From: Paenibacillus artemisiicola
GTDB lineage: Bacteria; Bacillota; Bacilli; Paenibacillales; Paenibacillaceae
Direction: 5' to 3'
Length of the DNA: 61,949 bases
Assembly: GCF_017652985.1 (NCBI RefSeq)
Contig: NZ_JAGGDJ010000034.1
Coordinates: 1-61,949 of the forward strand
This document shows, piece after piece, positions 25,182-33,349 of this stretch (its first letter is position 1; each line of letters opens with the position of its first letter). Position numbers and translations under genes: made by a program. The notes under the pieces were generated by a model. That model did not search any database. It was not told the DNA's origin and saw only the letters and a program-made list of their open reading frames with translations.

Positions 25182-26099
25182 ATGTTCGCGAGCCTGAAAC
25201 GAAAAGACAAGCTGATGCGGGAGCTGCCGCTCTACGCCATGCTGCTTCCCGCCGTCGTGCTGGTGGCCGTCTACAGCTACGGCTCCATGGCCGGCGTCGT
25301 GATCGCGTTCCAGAAATTCATCCCGGCGAAAGGGCTGTTCGGCCCCCAGCAGTGGGTAGGATTCAAAAACTTCGATACGCTGTTTTCCATGCCCAACATC
25401 GGGCCGGTCATCCGCAACACGGTCGTGATCGCCCTCTCCAAAATGGTCGCGGGCGTCGTCGTGCCGGTCGCGTTCGCGCTGCTGCTGAACGAAGTCCGGA
25501 GCCTGCTCGCCAAGCGCGTTTTCCAGACGCTGGTTTATCTGCCGCATTTCTTGTCGTGGGTCATCCTGTCCGGCATTCTGATCAACCTGCTGTCGCCGAG
25601 CGAAGGGTTCGTGAACGTCCTGCTGGCCAAGCTCGGCATCGAGCCGATCTTCTTCCTCGGCAATCCGGACGCGTTCCCGGCCACGATGGTCGTCGCGGAC
25701 ATCTGGAAGAGCTTCGGCTTCGGCTCGGTCATCTACCTGGCAGCGCTTACGGGCATCGATCCCGCGCTCTACGAGGCCGCGGTCATCGACGGCGCGAACC
25801 GCTGGCGGCAAACCTGGCACATCACCTTGCCCGGCATCGCCTCGATCGTCGTCCTGATGAGCGTGCTCGGCCTCGCCAACATCCTGAACGGCGGCTTCGA
25901 CCAGATCTATAACATGTACAGTCCCGTGGTGTATTCCACCGGCGATATTCTGGACACGTTCGTGTTCCGGCTCGGCATCGAGCAGGCGCAATATTCGCTG
26001 TCCACGGCCGCGGGCTTGTTCAAATCCGGCGTCTCGCTCGTCTTCATCGTGGCGTCCTATTACTTGGCCGACAAATTCACCGGCTACAAAGTCTTCTGA
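25182..26099 (+). CDS. Carbohydrate ABC permease, LplB type
   Basis: 305-residue permease close in sequence pattern to the one at 1000: LPLYAMLLPAVVLVAVYSYG is the first membrane segment, then GVVIAFQKFIPAKGLFG, EAA loop EAAVIDGANRWRQTWHITLP and ILNGGFDQIYNMYSPVVY. ATG 25182 is preferred to GTG 25173, which would sit two bases from the AGAAGG site. It is followed after 14 bases by its YtcP-type partner. Confidence 0.92.
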   Translation: MFASLKRKDKLMRELPLYAMLLPAVVLVAVYSYGSMAGVVIAFQKFIPAKGLFGPQQWVGFKNFDTLFSMPNIGPVIRNTVVIALSKMVAGVVVPVAFALLLNEVRSLLAKRVFQTLVYLPHFLSWVILSGILINLLSPSEGFVNVLLAKLGIEPIFFLGNPDAFPATMVVADIWKSFGFGSVIYLAALTGIDPALYEAAVIDGANRWRQTWHITLPGIASIVVLMSVLGLANILNGGFDQIYNMYSPVVYSTGDILDTFVFRLGIEQAQYSLSTAAGLFKSGVSLVFIVASYYLADKFTGYKVF

Positions 26100-26113
26100 C
26101 GGAGGACAGGACT

Positions 26114-27013
26114 ATGAGAATCAAGGCTTCGGTGCCGCGCAGGCTGTTTCTGGCGGCCAACCTCGTATTTTTGCTCGTCGTCGCGCTGCTGTGCATCGCG
26201 CCTTTCATTAATTTGCTCGCGGTGTCGTTCTCCGACAAGACCGCGGTCGCGGCGGGAGAGGTGACGTTCTTCCCCGTCGGCTTCACGACGGTCTCGTACG
26301 AATTCATCACGAATACGTCGAAGTTCTTCATGTCGCTGCTGGTCTCGCTGCGCCGGACGGCGCTCGGGGTGCCGATCAACCTCCTGCTGATCATCCTGAC
26401 CGCGTACCCGCTGTCCAAGTCGCGGACGGATTTCAGGGCGCGCAGCCTGTTCTCCTGGTTCTTCGTCGTGACCATCCTGTTCAACGCCGGCCTGATTCCG
26501 ACCTACATGGTCGTGAAGAGCACCGGACTGATCGACTCCGTCTGGTCGCTCGTGCTGCCCGGGGCGCTTCCCGTGTTCAGCATGCTGGTCGTCATGAACT
26601 ACATGCGCAGCCTGCCGAAGGAATTGCTGGAGGCGGCCTACATCGACGGCGCGGGCCATGTGCAGACGCTGCTCCGGGTCGTGCTGCCGGTCTCGGCGCC
26701 GACGATCGCGACCGTCACGCTGTTCGCGTTCGTCGATCATTGGAACAGCTGGTTCGACGGGATGATCTATATGAACCAGATCGAGAAGTACCCGCTCCAG
26801 ACGTATCTGCAGACCGTCGTCGTGAATCCGGAGGAATTCATTCGCAACAATACCGACCTGAGCGGCAATTTGTCCAAGTACCTGTCGCTCGTCAGCGCGC
26901 GGACGACCGGGGCGGCGCAAATGTTCCTCGCGATGATCCCGATTCTGTGCATCTATCCGTACCTGCAGAAGTATTTCACGACCGGGCTCGTGATGGGGAG
27001 CGTCAAAGAATAA
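26114..27013 (+). CDS. Carbohydrate ABC permease, YtcP type
   Basis: 299-residue permease subunit with N-terminal membrane segment FLLVVALLCIAPFINLLAV, the motif SFSDKTAVAAGEVTFFPVGF, EAA loop EAAYIDGAGHVQTLLRVVLP and the C-terminus YFTTGLVMGSVKE. The ribosome site GGAGGACAGG lies just after the preceding stop. It pairs with the 25182 product. Downstream genes continue on the same strand with short gaps, so the LacI-controlled transcript may extend to about 29825. Confidence 0.92.
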   Translation: MRIKASVPRRLFLAANLVFLLVVALLCIAPFINLLAVSFSDKTAVAAGEVTFFPVGFTTVSYEFITNTSKFFMSLLVSLRRTALGVPINLLLIILTAYPLSKSRTDFRARSLFSWFFVVTILFNAGLIPTYMVVKSTGLIDSVWSLVLPGALPVFSMLVVMNYMRSLPKELLEAAYIDGAGHVQTLLRVVLPVSAPTIATVTLFAFVDHWNSWFDGMIYMNQIEKYPLQTYLQTVVVNPEEFIRNNTDLSGNLSKYLSLVSARTTGAAQMFLAMIPILCIYPYLQKYFTTGLVMGSVKE

Positions 27014-27030
27014 GCGAAGGGAGCAAGACG

Positions 27031-27945
27031 ATGAAAGTATTCGTAACGGGAGGGACCGGCTTCATCGGTTCGTACGTCGTCAAGGAGCTGCTGGACCACG
27101 GCCACGAGCTGACGCTGCTGGCGCGGAACGTCGGCAAGGTGCCGGCCTTCGTCAATCACGACCGCATCCGGCTGGTCGCCGGCACCATGGACGATGCCGA
27201 TGTCATCGCATCGGCGCTCGCGGGGCAGGACGCCTGCGTGCACGTCGCGCTCGCGTGGCTGGACGGGACGGCCATGGACAACATGACGCGCGAAACGATG
27301 CCCTCCGTCCGGTTGTTCCAGCTGGCGGCGGAAGCCGGCGTGCGCAAAATCATCTTCACCTCGTCGATCGCCAGCTTCGGCTCGGCCCCTCACGACGACA
27401 GGGGCTATATCAAGCCGGCGTCCTATTACGGCGCCGCTAAGGCCGCGACGGAAGCGTATCTCCTCGCGATCGCCGCGCAGTACGGGATTCAGGCGAACAT
27501 CGTCCGGCCGGGCTACACGTTCGGCAATCCTTGCGTGGAAGGCGGGCCGCTCTATCCCGACCTGAAGCTGGTCCGGATGGTGCGGAGCGCGCTGGCCGGC
27601 GAGGACATGACCTTCGTCCGGAACGACGGCACGCAGTTCATCTGGGCGGGCGATCTCGCGAAGGTGTACGCCGAGCTGCTTCATTCGGATACGCTGAACC
27701 GCGGCTACTACACGTCCGTCAGCACCGAGTTCCGCACGTGGGCGCAAATCGCGGGCATGGCGGTCGACCTCCTCGGTTCCGGCAGCCGGATCGCGCTGGA
27801 GGACAAGGGCCGTCCCGAGCCCGGGGAGCGGCCGATCGACGTGTCCCGCATCGAGGAAACGTTCGGCTTCGCGTTCAAGGCGGACGAACGGATGGCGGAG
27901 CATCTGCGCTACTTAAGCACGTTGGAAGCGAAGGCGGGCGCGTAA
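27031..27945 (+). CDS. NAD(P)-dependent sugar epimerase/dehydratase (SDR superfamily)
   Basis: 304-residue extended short-chain dehydrogenase. The Rossmann glycine motif is GGTGFIGSYV near residue 10, and the catalytic Ser and Tyr-x-x-x-Lys are visible as FTSSIASFG and SYYGAAKAATE. The substrate-binding half has RPGYTFG. Such proteins reduce, epimerise or oxidise sugar derivatives. ATG 27031 follows GAAGGGAG, 17 bases after the permease stop. In a locus with a 3-keto-glycoside hydrolase it could interconvert keto and hydroxy sugars; that is inference. Confidence 0.9.
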   Translation: MKVFVTGGTGFIGSYVVKELLDHGHELTLLARNVGKVPAFVNHDRIRLVAGTMDDADVIASALAGQDACVHVALAWLDGTAMDNMTRETMPSVRLFQLAAEAGVRKIIFTSSIASFGSAPHDDRGYIKPASYYGAAKAATEAYLLAIAAQYGIQANIVRPGYTFGNPCVEGGPLYPDLKLVRMVRSALAGEDMTFVRNDGTQFIWAGDLAKVYAELLHSDTLNRGYYTSVSTEFRTWAQIAGMAVDLLGSGSRIALEDKGRPEPGERPIDVSRIEETFGFAFKADERMAEHLRYLSTLEAKAGA

Positions 27946-27976
27946 GCCCGCGTCAGACCGAAAGGATGGGATAGCC

Positions 27977-28429
27977 ATGGAAAATCAGATCGGCTTCGAA
28001 GGATTCATTCAAATCGCGATCGTCGTGGACGACATCGGGAAGGCCGCCGAGACGTGGGCGAATTTGTTCGGCGTGCCCGTGCCGGAGATCCGCGTCCAGC
28101 TTCCTTCGCATAATCCGGACTTGACGTATCGCGGCCAGCCGGCGTATTACGGCCTCAAGCTGGCGGTGATCCGGGCCGGCGGCTTCGTCATCGAGCTTCA
28201 CGAGCCGGACGAACACCCCAGCACGTTCCGGGAGTTTCTGGACAAACACGGCAACGGCGTGCACCATCTCGGCTTTCAAGTCGGGGAACGGCGGGACGCC
28301 GTCGTCGGCGAGCTGGAGCGGATGGGCTACGCGATGCGGACGATCGGGTATTACCCCGGCAGCAGCTGGACGATCGTCGACAGCGAGGACGACTTGGGCG
28401 TAAACCTGAATATCAAGCCCCGCGCATAG
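27977..28429 (+). CDS. VOC-superfamily protein (glyoxalase/methylmalonyl-CoA epimerase-like)
   Basis: 150 residues, two beta-alpha-beta-beta-beta modules of the vicinal oxygen chelate fold. Putative metal-site positions: Gln at FIQIAIVVDD where His is usual, Glu in FVIELHEPDE, His in NGVHHLGFQV and a late acidic position DDLGVNLN. No signal peptide. It is related in pattern to the VOC gene at 29382 and separated from it only by a propeller gene. The reaction is unknown; an epimerase or lyase on a sugar-derived metabolite is plausible. Confidence 0.88.
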   Translation: MENQIGFEGFIQIAIVVDDIGKAAETWANLFGVPVPEIRVQLPSHNPDLTYRGQPAYYGLKLAVIRAGGFVIELHEPDEHPSTFREFLDKHGNGVHHLGFQVGERRDAVVGELERMGYAMRTIGYYPGSSWTIVDSEDDLGVNLNIKPRA

Positions 28430-28469
28430 CCGGCTTGCGACGGAAGACGAAACCGAAGGAGACGGGACA

Positions 28470-29336
28470 ATGAAACGACCGAACGAACCGCAGCGCGTGA
28501 CCAGCATATTGGAAACGGTCGACGTACGGACCGGCGAACGCGTCGCGCTGGCCGAATTCGACGAACGGATCGAAGCGCCGAACTGGACGCGGGACGGCAA
28601 GCTTCTCTATAACAGCCAAGGGCATCTCTTCGCCTTCGATCTCGCGACGCGCGAAGCGTCGCCGATCGACTCCGGCTATGCGGACCGGTGCAACAACGAC
28701 CACGTGCTCTCGCCCGACCACGAGCGCTTGGCGGTCAGCCATCATACCCGCGAGGACGGCGGATCCCGCATCTACGTCCTGCCGGCGCGGGGCGGCGAGC
28801 CCGCGCTCATCACGCCGCTGGCGCCCAGCTATCTCCATGGCTGGTCGCCCGACGGGCGCACGCTCGCCTACTGCGGGGAGCGGAACGGCGAGTACGACAT
28901 TTACACAATTCCGGCAAGCGGCGGCGTGGAGACGCGGCTGACGGACGCGCCTGGCCTGAACGACGGACCCGAATATTCCCCGGACGGGCGGCATATTTGG
29001 TTCAATTCGGTGCGGACGGGGCTTATGCAGCTGTGGCGCATGAACGCGGACGGAAGCGAGCAAGCGCAAATGACGTTCGACGACGACAGCAACAGCTGGT
29101 TTCCGCACGTATCCCCGGACGGCCGGACGATCGCGTATCTCGCTTACCGCAAGGGCGACGTCGCCCCGGGCGAGCATCCCGCGAACAAGGACGTCGAAAT
29201 CCGGCTCATGCCGAGCGCCGGCGGCGCATACCGCACGCTGGTCGGCTTGTTCGGCGGCCAAGGCACGCTCAACGTCCATTCCTGGTCGCCCGACGGCAGC
29301 CGGCTGGCGTTCGTCAGCTACCGGCTCGGAGAATAG
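28470..29336 (+). CDS. TolB-like WD40 beta-propeller protein, cytoplasmic
   Basis: 288 residues with five or six TolB/WD40-like blades marked by repeating SPDG-type turns: LSPDHERLAVS, WSPDGRTLAYC, YSPDGRHIWF, VSPDGRTIAYLAY and WSPDGSRLAFV. It lacks a signal peptide and the N-terminal domain of periplasmic TolB. Similar proteins in Firmicutes and Bacteroidetes sit in polysaccharide loci and may be oligogalacturonate-lyase-like or binding propellers. ATG 28470 follows GAAGGAGACGGG. It lies between two VOC genes on the presumed LacI-controlled transcript. Confidence 0.88.
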   Translation: MKRPNEPQRVTSILETVDVRTGERVALAEFDERIEAPNWTRDGKLLYNSQGHLFAFDLATREASPIDSGYADRCNNDHVLSPDHERLAVSHHTREDGGSRIYVLPARGGEPALITPLAPSYLHGWSPDGRTLAYCGERNGEYDIYTIPASGGVETRLTDAPGLNDGPEYSPDGRHIWFNSVRTGLMQLWRMNADGSEQAQMTFDDDSNSWFPHVSPDGRTIAYLAYRKGDVAPGEHPANKDVEIRLMPSAGGAYRTLVGLFGGQGTLNVHSWSPDGSRLAFVSYRLGE

Positions 29337-29381
29337 CGCCGGTTCGGGCGGGCGTCCCGATAACGAAAAGGAGGAATTAAC

Positions 29382-29825
29382 ATGGAGAAGGCTATTTTGG
29401 GAGCGCCGTTCGTCTGCCAGATCGCGATGATCGTGCGCGACGCGCAGAAGGCGGCAAGCCGGTTCGCGGAGCTGCTGAACGTTCCGGTTCCGCAGGTCGT
29501 GACGGCCAACGCGGACGGCAGCGATACGGTCACGTACATGGGCCGGCCGACGGAAGGAAGGGTGAAGCTGGCATTCTTTCATCTGGATAACGTGGTCGTG
29601 GAATTCATCGAGCCGACCGAGGATCCGACGACCTGGAAGGACTTCCTGGCCGAGAAAGGTCCGGGCGTCCATCACATCGCCTTCAAGGCCAAGAACCGGA
29701 TGCTCGAAACCGCGGCCGAGCTGGAGCGATTCGGCTATCCGCTGATCCAGCACGGCGATAAATACGCCTACCTGGAGAGCACCGAGGAGCTGGGCGTCAT
29801 CCTCGAGCTGCTCGACATCGATTAA
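29382..29825 (+). CDS. VOC-superfamily protein, second copy
   Basis: 147 residues, same fold and spacing as the 27977 product: CQIAMIVRDAQKAA (Gln in the usual first His position), VVVEFIEPTEDPTTW (Glu), PGVHHIAFKAK (His), and an acidic end TEELGVILELLDID. The clear similarity suggests a duplication, perhaps forming a heterodimer or acting on successive intermediates. The ribosome site AAAAGGAGG is strong. It is last gene of the block, before a terminator. Confidence 0.88.
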   Translation: MEKAILGAPFVCQIAMIVRDAQKAASRFAELLNVPVPQVVTANADGSDTVTYMGRPTEGRVKLAFFHLDNVVVEFIEPTEDPTTWKDFLAEKGPGVHHIAFKAKNRMLETAAELERFGYPLIQHGDKYAYLESTEELGVILELLDID

Positions 29826-29883
29826 GGCTTGACGGCATTCCGCTCAAGACCGGCCAAGGCGAGAGAGGCCCCTTAGCGAAACG

Positions 29884-29912
29884 AACGCCCGCGGACTGCG
29901 TCCGCGGGCGTT
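29884..29912. terminator. Hairpin terminator between convergent genes
   Basis: Perfect 12-bp stem AACGCCCGCGGA / TCCGCGGGCGTT with loop CTGCG. The T tract is short on the plus strand (TTTGCGTTGTTG). It lies between the plus-strand VOC gene and the end of the minus-strand GH2 gene and may serve both. Confidence 0.7.
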
Positions 29913-30001
29913 TGCGTTGTTGCTTGCGGTAGGGTGACGATCCGGGTTGATGCGCCTTGCGGTTATGCGCGTATCGGGCGCAAGGCGGGCGGTTCCGCGC
30001 C

Positions 30002-31762
30002 TTAGCGGCCTTCCACGGCCGCCTTGATCGCGTCGAGCGGCAGCTTCGGCTTGCGGTCGTAGGTCAAGAGCCCGTTCAGCTCCTGTTCCACGTCCGTCAG
30101 CTGCGTGTAGCAGAAGCCCTGCACGACGCCGGCCAGATACATCGGCTGCACGACGTCGCGCAGGCGCTTCAGGAAGTCTTCGTCGTCGGCCGCCGCGGAA
30201 TAGCCCCAGCCGTCGCGTTCGCTCTTATTATAGAAGATGCCGCCGAATTCCGAGACGAGAATCGGCTGGCCTTCGTACGGATAGCCTTCCACGGCGAGCA
30301 CGCGGTTGGCCGGCATCGCCGAGACGGCCTTCTCCGCCGTGCTGTACCGGTCCATCAGCACCTCGCGGCGCCATTCGTAGTCGTGAATGTTGAAGAGGTC
30401 CGTCTTGACGAGCTCCCAGCCGTCGTTGGAGACGACGGGGCGCATCTCGTCGAGCGACTTGGTCAGGTGGTACATGGCCATCGCGTGCTGCTGCTGCAGC
30501 TTGTCGACCGGCACGTTCGGCACGCCCCAGCTTTCGTTGATCGGCACCCAGGCGATAATCGACGGGTGGTTATAGTCGCGGTCCACGGATTCGATCCATT
30601 CGTTCGTGAAGCGGCGCACGTACTCGTCGCTGTACTCGAACGCGTTCGCCGCTTCGCTCCATACGGCGAGGCCGAGCTTATCGCACCAATACAGCCAGCG
30701 CGGATCCTCGAGCTTCTGGTGCTTGCGCGCGCCGTTGAAGCCCATGGCCTTCGTCAGTTCGACATCGCGCTTGATCGCCTCGTCGCTCGGAGGCGTCAGC
30801 ACGCCGTCCGGAAAATAACCCTGGTCCAGCACCATGCGCAAGTAATACGGCCGGTTGTTCAGGCACAGCTTGCCGCCGGCGATCGATACCTTCCGCATTC
30901 CGAAGTAGCTTTGCACCTCGTCGAGCACGGCATCGCCGTCGAGCAGCGTGAACGCGACGTCGTACAGATGCGGATGCTCCGGGCTCCAGTAGCCGCCGAT
31001 CCTCAGCTCGCTCAAGTCCTCGATGCCGATCGCGCGGACGGCGGAGGAGCGGCCGGCGCGGATCGAGAACACGTCCTCGGCGACGGGCTGCCCGTCATAC
31101 GTGATGCTAGCCTTGACGCGAAGAGCGGCATCGGTCGCGGCGCCGGCGACGAAGGCGGCGATGCGGATCTCGTGCCGGTCGATGTCCGGCGTCATCTTGA
31201 CCTTGTCGAGGCGGACCGGCGACACGGCTTCCAGCCAGACGGTCTGCCAAATGCCGGTCGTCCGGGTATAGAAGATGCTGGCGGATTCCCGCATCCAGTA
31301 TTGCTTGCCGCGCGGAATCGTCAAATCCTTGCTGTAGTCGGCGGCCTTGACGACGAGCACGTTGCCCTCGGCTTTCAGCGCGTCCGTGATGTCCGCGCGG
31401 AACGGCGTATGGCCGCCTTCGTGCGTCGCGACCAGGATGCCGTTGACCCAGACGGAGGCCTCGTAGTCGACGGCGCCGATATGCAGCAGCGTCCGTTTGC
31501 CCGCGAAGGACGCCGGCACGTTCAAGGCGGTGCGGTACCAGACGGTATCGTGAAAATCGGTATCGCCGATGCCGCTCAGCTTGCTCTGGTAAGCGAAAGG
31601 CACTTGGATGCGCTTCGAGAACGCCTGCTGCCCGAGATGCCAGCCGGAGGCGGCGCCCGTTTGCTCGTCGTCGAACTCGAATTCCCATTCCCCGTTCAAA
31701 TTCAACCAGTCGTTCCTCATGAATTGCGGACGCGGATGCTCCGCGCGCAGCTGCTCTGCCAT
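30002..31762 (-). CDS. Glycoside hydrolase family 2 (beta-glucuronidase/galactosidase-like)
   Basis: 586-residue cytoplasmic enzyme. It has an N-terminal jelly roll (sugar-binding domain, RNDWLNLNGEWEFEFDD to GHTPFRADITDAL), an immunoglobulin-like middle domain, and a TIM barrel with acid/base Glu410 in PINESWG and nucleophile Glu505 in LVSEFGG. HPSIIAWVPINESW is the GH2 signature. The start at 31762 is chosen because GGGAGG is 8 bases upstream; the codon at 31768 is too close and the longer frame to 31858 has no ribosome site. It is divergent from an ArsR-type regulator whose putative operators lie between them. Substrate specificity is unresolved. Confidence 0.92.
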   Translation of the reverse strand: MAEQLRAEHPRPQFMRNDWLNLNGEWEFEFDDEQTGAASGWHLGQQAFSKRIQVPFAYQSKLSGIGDTDFHDTVWYRTALNVPASFAGKRTLLHIGAVDYEASVWVNGILVATHEGGHTPFRADITDALKAEGNVLVVKAADYSKDLTIPRGKQYWMRESASIFYTRTTGIWQTVWLEAVSPVRLDKVKMTPDIDRHEIRIAAFVAGAATDAALRVKASITYDGQPVAEDVFSIRAGRSSAVRAIGIEDLSELRIGGYWSPEHPHLYDVAFTLLDGDAVLDEVQSYFGMRKVSIAGGKLCLNNRPYYLRMVLDQGYFPDGVLTPPSDEAIKRDVELTKAMGFNGARKHQKLEDPRWLYWCDKLGLAVWSEAANAFEYSDEYVRRFTNEWIESVDRDYNHPSIIAWVPINESWGVPNVPVDKLQQQHAMAMYHLTKSLDEMRPVVSNDGWELVKTDLFNIHDYEWRREVLMDRYSTAEKAVSAMPANRVLAVEGYPYEGQPILVSEFGGIFYNKSERDGWGYSAAADDEDFLKRLRDVVQPMYLAGVVQGFCYTQLTDVEQELNGLLTYDRKPKLPLDAIKAAVEGR

Positions 31763-31782
31763 CTGCATTGCCTCCCATTTAA

Positions 31783-31917
31783 TTAACGTTAGAGTTAATA
31801 AAATAACCAATTGATAAGACCCGAACTCATTATGCATCGCTCCGCAGGAGTCCGTCAACCCGAAGTTGATTAATTAACTTTCGGGTTATATAATGAAGCG
31901 ATTTTAACTTGCGGTTA
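31783..31917. promoter_or_regulatory. Divergent promoter region with three TTAAC-GTTA elements
   Basis: TTGATT (31866-31871), 17-base spacer and TATAAT (31889-31894) form a good plus-strand promoter for the ArsR-type gene. Three similar elements occur: TTAACGTTAGAGTTA from 31783, TTAACTTTCGGGTTA from 31874 (between -35 and -10) and TTAACTTGCGGTTA at 31904-31917 (just after the expected start). The first lies at the GH2 gene side, 20 bases before its start codon. They are candidate operators for the adjacent regulator. Confidence 0.55.
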
Positions 31918-31955
31918 GACAATGAGACGATTATGCGAAGGAACGGGGCTGCCTT

Positions 31956-32879
31956 ATGAACATTCGCGTCACGACCGCCAACATGGCGCTGCTGGAGTGC
32001 TTCGCGTCGGAAACCCGCGTCCGCGTCATCGAGCTGCTGGACGCCGCGCCGCGCAGCATCAAGGAGCTGGCCGCGGAGCTCGGCCTGTCTTCCGCCATCG
32101 TCACGAAGCATATTCAGAAGCTGGAGAGCGCCGGCATCGTCGGCACGGAGAGCATCTCGGGGACGCGGGGCCGCCTGAAGGTGTGCCGGCTGCTGCCGGA
32201 CGCCGTGACGCTGCAGCTGCGCGCGCCGGCCGCCCGCGACGCCAGCCGGCGGTACGACGTCTCGATTCCGGTCGGCCAATACACCGATTTCAAAGTCAAG
32301 CCGACCTGCGGCCTGGCATCGGAGACGTCGATGATCGGCATCGTCGACGACCCCCGGTACTTCTGGGATCCGGAGCACGTGAAAGCGAAGATGCTCTGGT
32401 TCGGCAGCGGCTACGTGGAATACCGCGTGCCGAATTATTTGGTCGGCGGGCAGACGGTGTCGAGCGTGACGATCTCGATGGAGATCTGCTCGGAGGCGCC
32501 GGGCTACAACGAGCGCTGGCCCTCCGACATCACCTTCGGCATCAACGGGCGCGAGCTCGGCACGTGGACCTGCCCCGGCGACTTCGGCGCCCAGAAGGGC
32601 GTGTTCACGCCAAATTGGTGGTACCATGGCACGCAGCACGGGCTGCTCAAGACGATCGCGATCCGCCGGGACGGCACGTTCCTCGACGGCATCCGGCTAT
32701 CCGCGCTCACGCCGTCCGATTTGGGCATCCGGCCGAACGAAGAGCTCCGGCTGCGCATCGCCTGCCCCGAGACGGCGGTTCGCTGCGGCGGCGTCAGCCT
32801 GTTCGGCCGCCAATTCGGCCATTACGATCAGGACATCGAGGTCGCGATCACGTACGAGAAGCAGGACGAGAGGATATAA
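31956..32879 (+). CDS. ArsR-type winged-helix regulator with large C-terminal domain
   Basis: 307 residues. Residues 1-90 form an ArsR-like winged helix: ECFASETRVRVIELLDAAPR, IKELAAELGLSSAIVTKHIQ and LESAGIVGT. The remaining 210 residues are a beta-rich domain (YDVSIPVGQYTDFKVKPTCG, VTISMEICSEAPGYNERWPS, FGINGRELGTWTCPGDFG), probably an effector-binding jelly-roll. Classical ArsR proteins are only about 100 residues and no metal-binding Cys motif is seen, so the ligand is likely a sugar. It is divergent from the GH2 gene and probably controls it and itself. The ribosome site GAAGGA is rather far (13 bases) from ATG 31956. Confidence 0.88.
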   Translation: MNIRVTTANMALLECFASETRVRVIELLDAAPRSIKELAAELGLSSAIVTKHIQKLESAGIVGTESISGTRGRLKVCRLLPDAVTLQLRAPAARDASRRYDVSIPVGQYTDFKVKPTCGLASETSMIGIVDDPRYFWDPEHVKAKMLWFGSGYVEYRVPNYLVGGQTVSSVTISMEICSEAPGYNERWPSDITFGINGRELGTWTCPGDFGAQKGVFTPNWWYHGTQHGLLKTIAIRRDGTFLDGIRLSALTPSDLGIRPNEELRLRIACPETAVRCGGVSLFGRQFGHYDQDIEVAITYEKQDERI

Positions 32880-33349
32880 CGGTAACGAACATGAGGACCG
32901 CGCGGCATCGACACGTTGCGCAAGGCAGCGTCGAAACGACGGCCGAATCGGTTGCGACCGTCAACGCGGGTCAAGGCTGCTCCTATCGGAGCGGCTTTTT
33001 TTGTATGTCATTTTTGCTGCCGCGGAAAAATCGCTTACATGCGTTCTACGCCGAGCGTGTCATCTCTGCGTTCGGCCGGCTGCGAACGTCCGTTGATAGG
33101 CCAAACTTGCTCTTGCCGGCCGGCCGGCCGCAAACCGCAGCAAAAACGACATATGGCGGGGTTGCTGCGACCGATTGTCAATCACGCTCCGGGCTTGGCG
33201 TATAACGCTTTCAATCGAATGGCGGAAACGACATATTTACAGCCGCTGCCGCAAGCGGCTATCGTGGAGGATGTCAAGGTCAGCTAAGCTTCCATCAACC
33301 TACGGGAATCGCGGCTCGCGACACCACAATCCAAGAAGGGAGTGATTCC
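32880..33349. other. Interval between ArsR-type gene and fourth importer
   Basis: No gene. It contains a terminator (32973-33004), an AAATCGCTTACA element (33028-33039) like those near other sugar operons, and a short direct repeat AAACGACATAT (about 33145 and 33227). A TTGTCA at 33175 and TATAAC at 33201 are 20 bases apart, too far for a standard promoter, so the importer promoter is unresolved. Confidence 0.55.
32973..33004 (+). terminator. Rho-independent terminator after ArsR-type gene
   Basis: Stem AAGGCTGCTCC / GGAGCGGCTTT (with G-U pairs), loop TATC, followed by a run of T. Confidence 0.8.
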
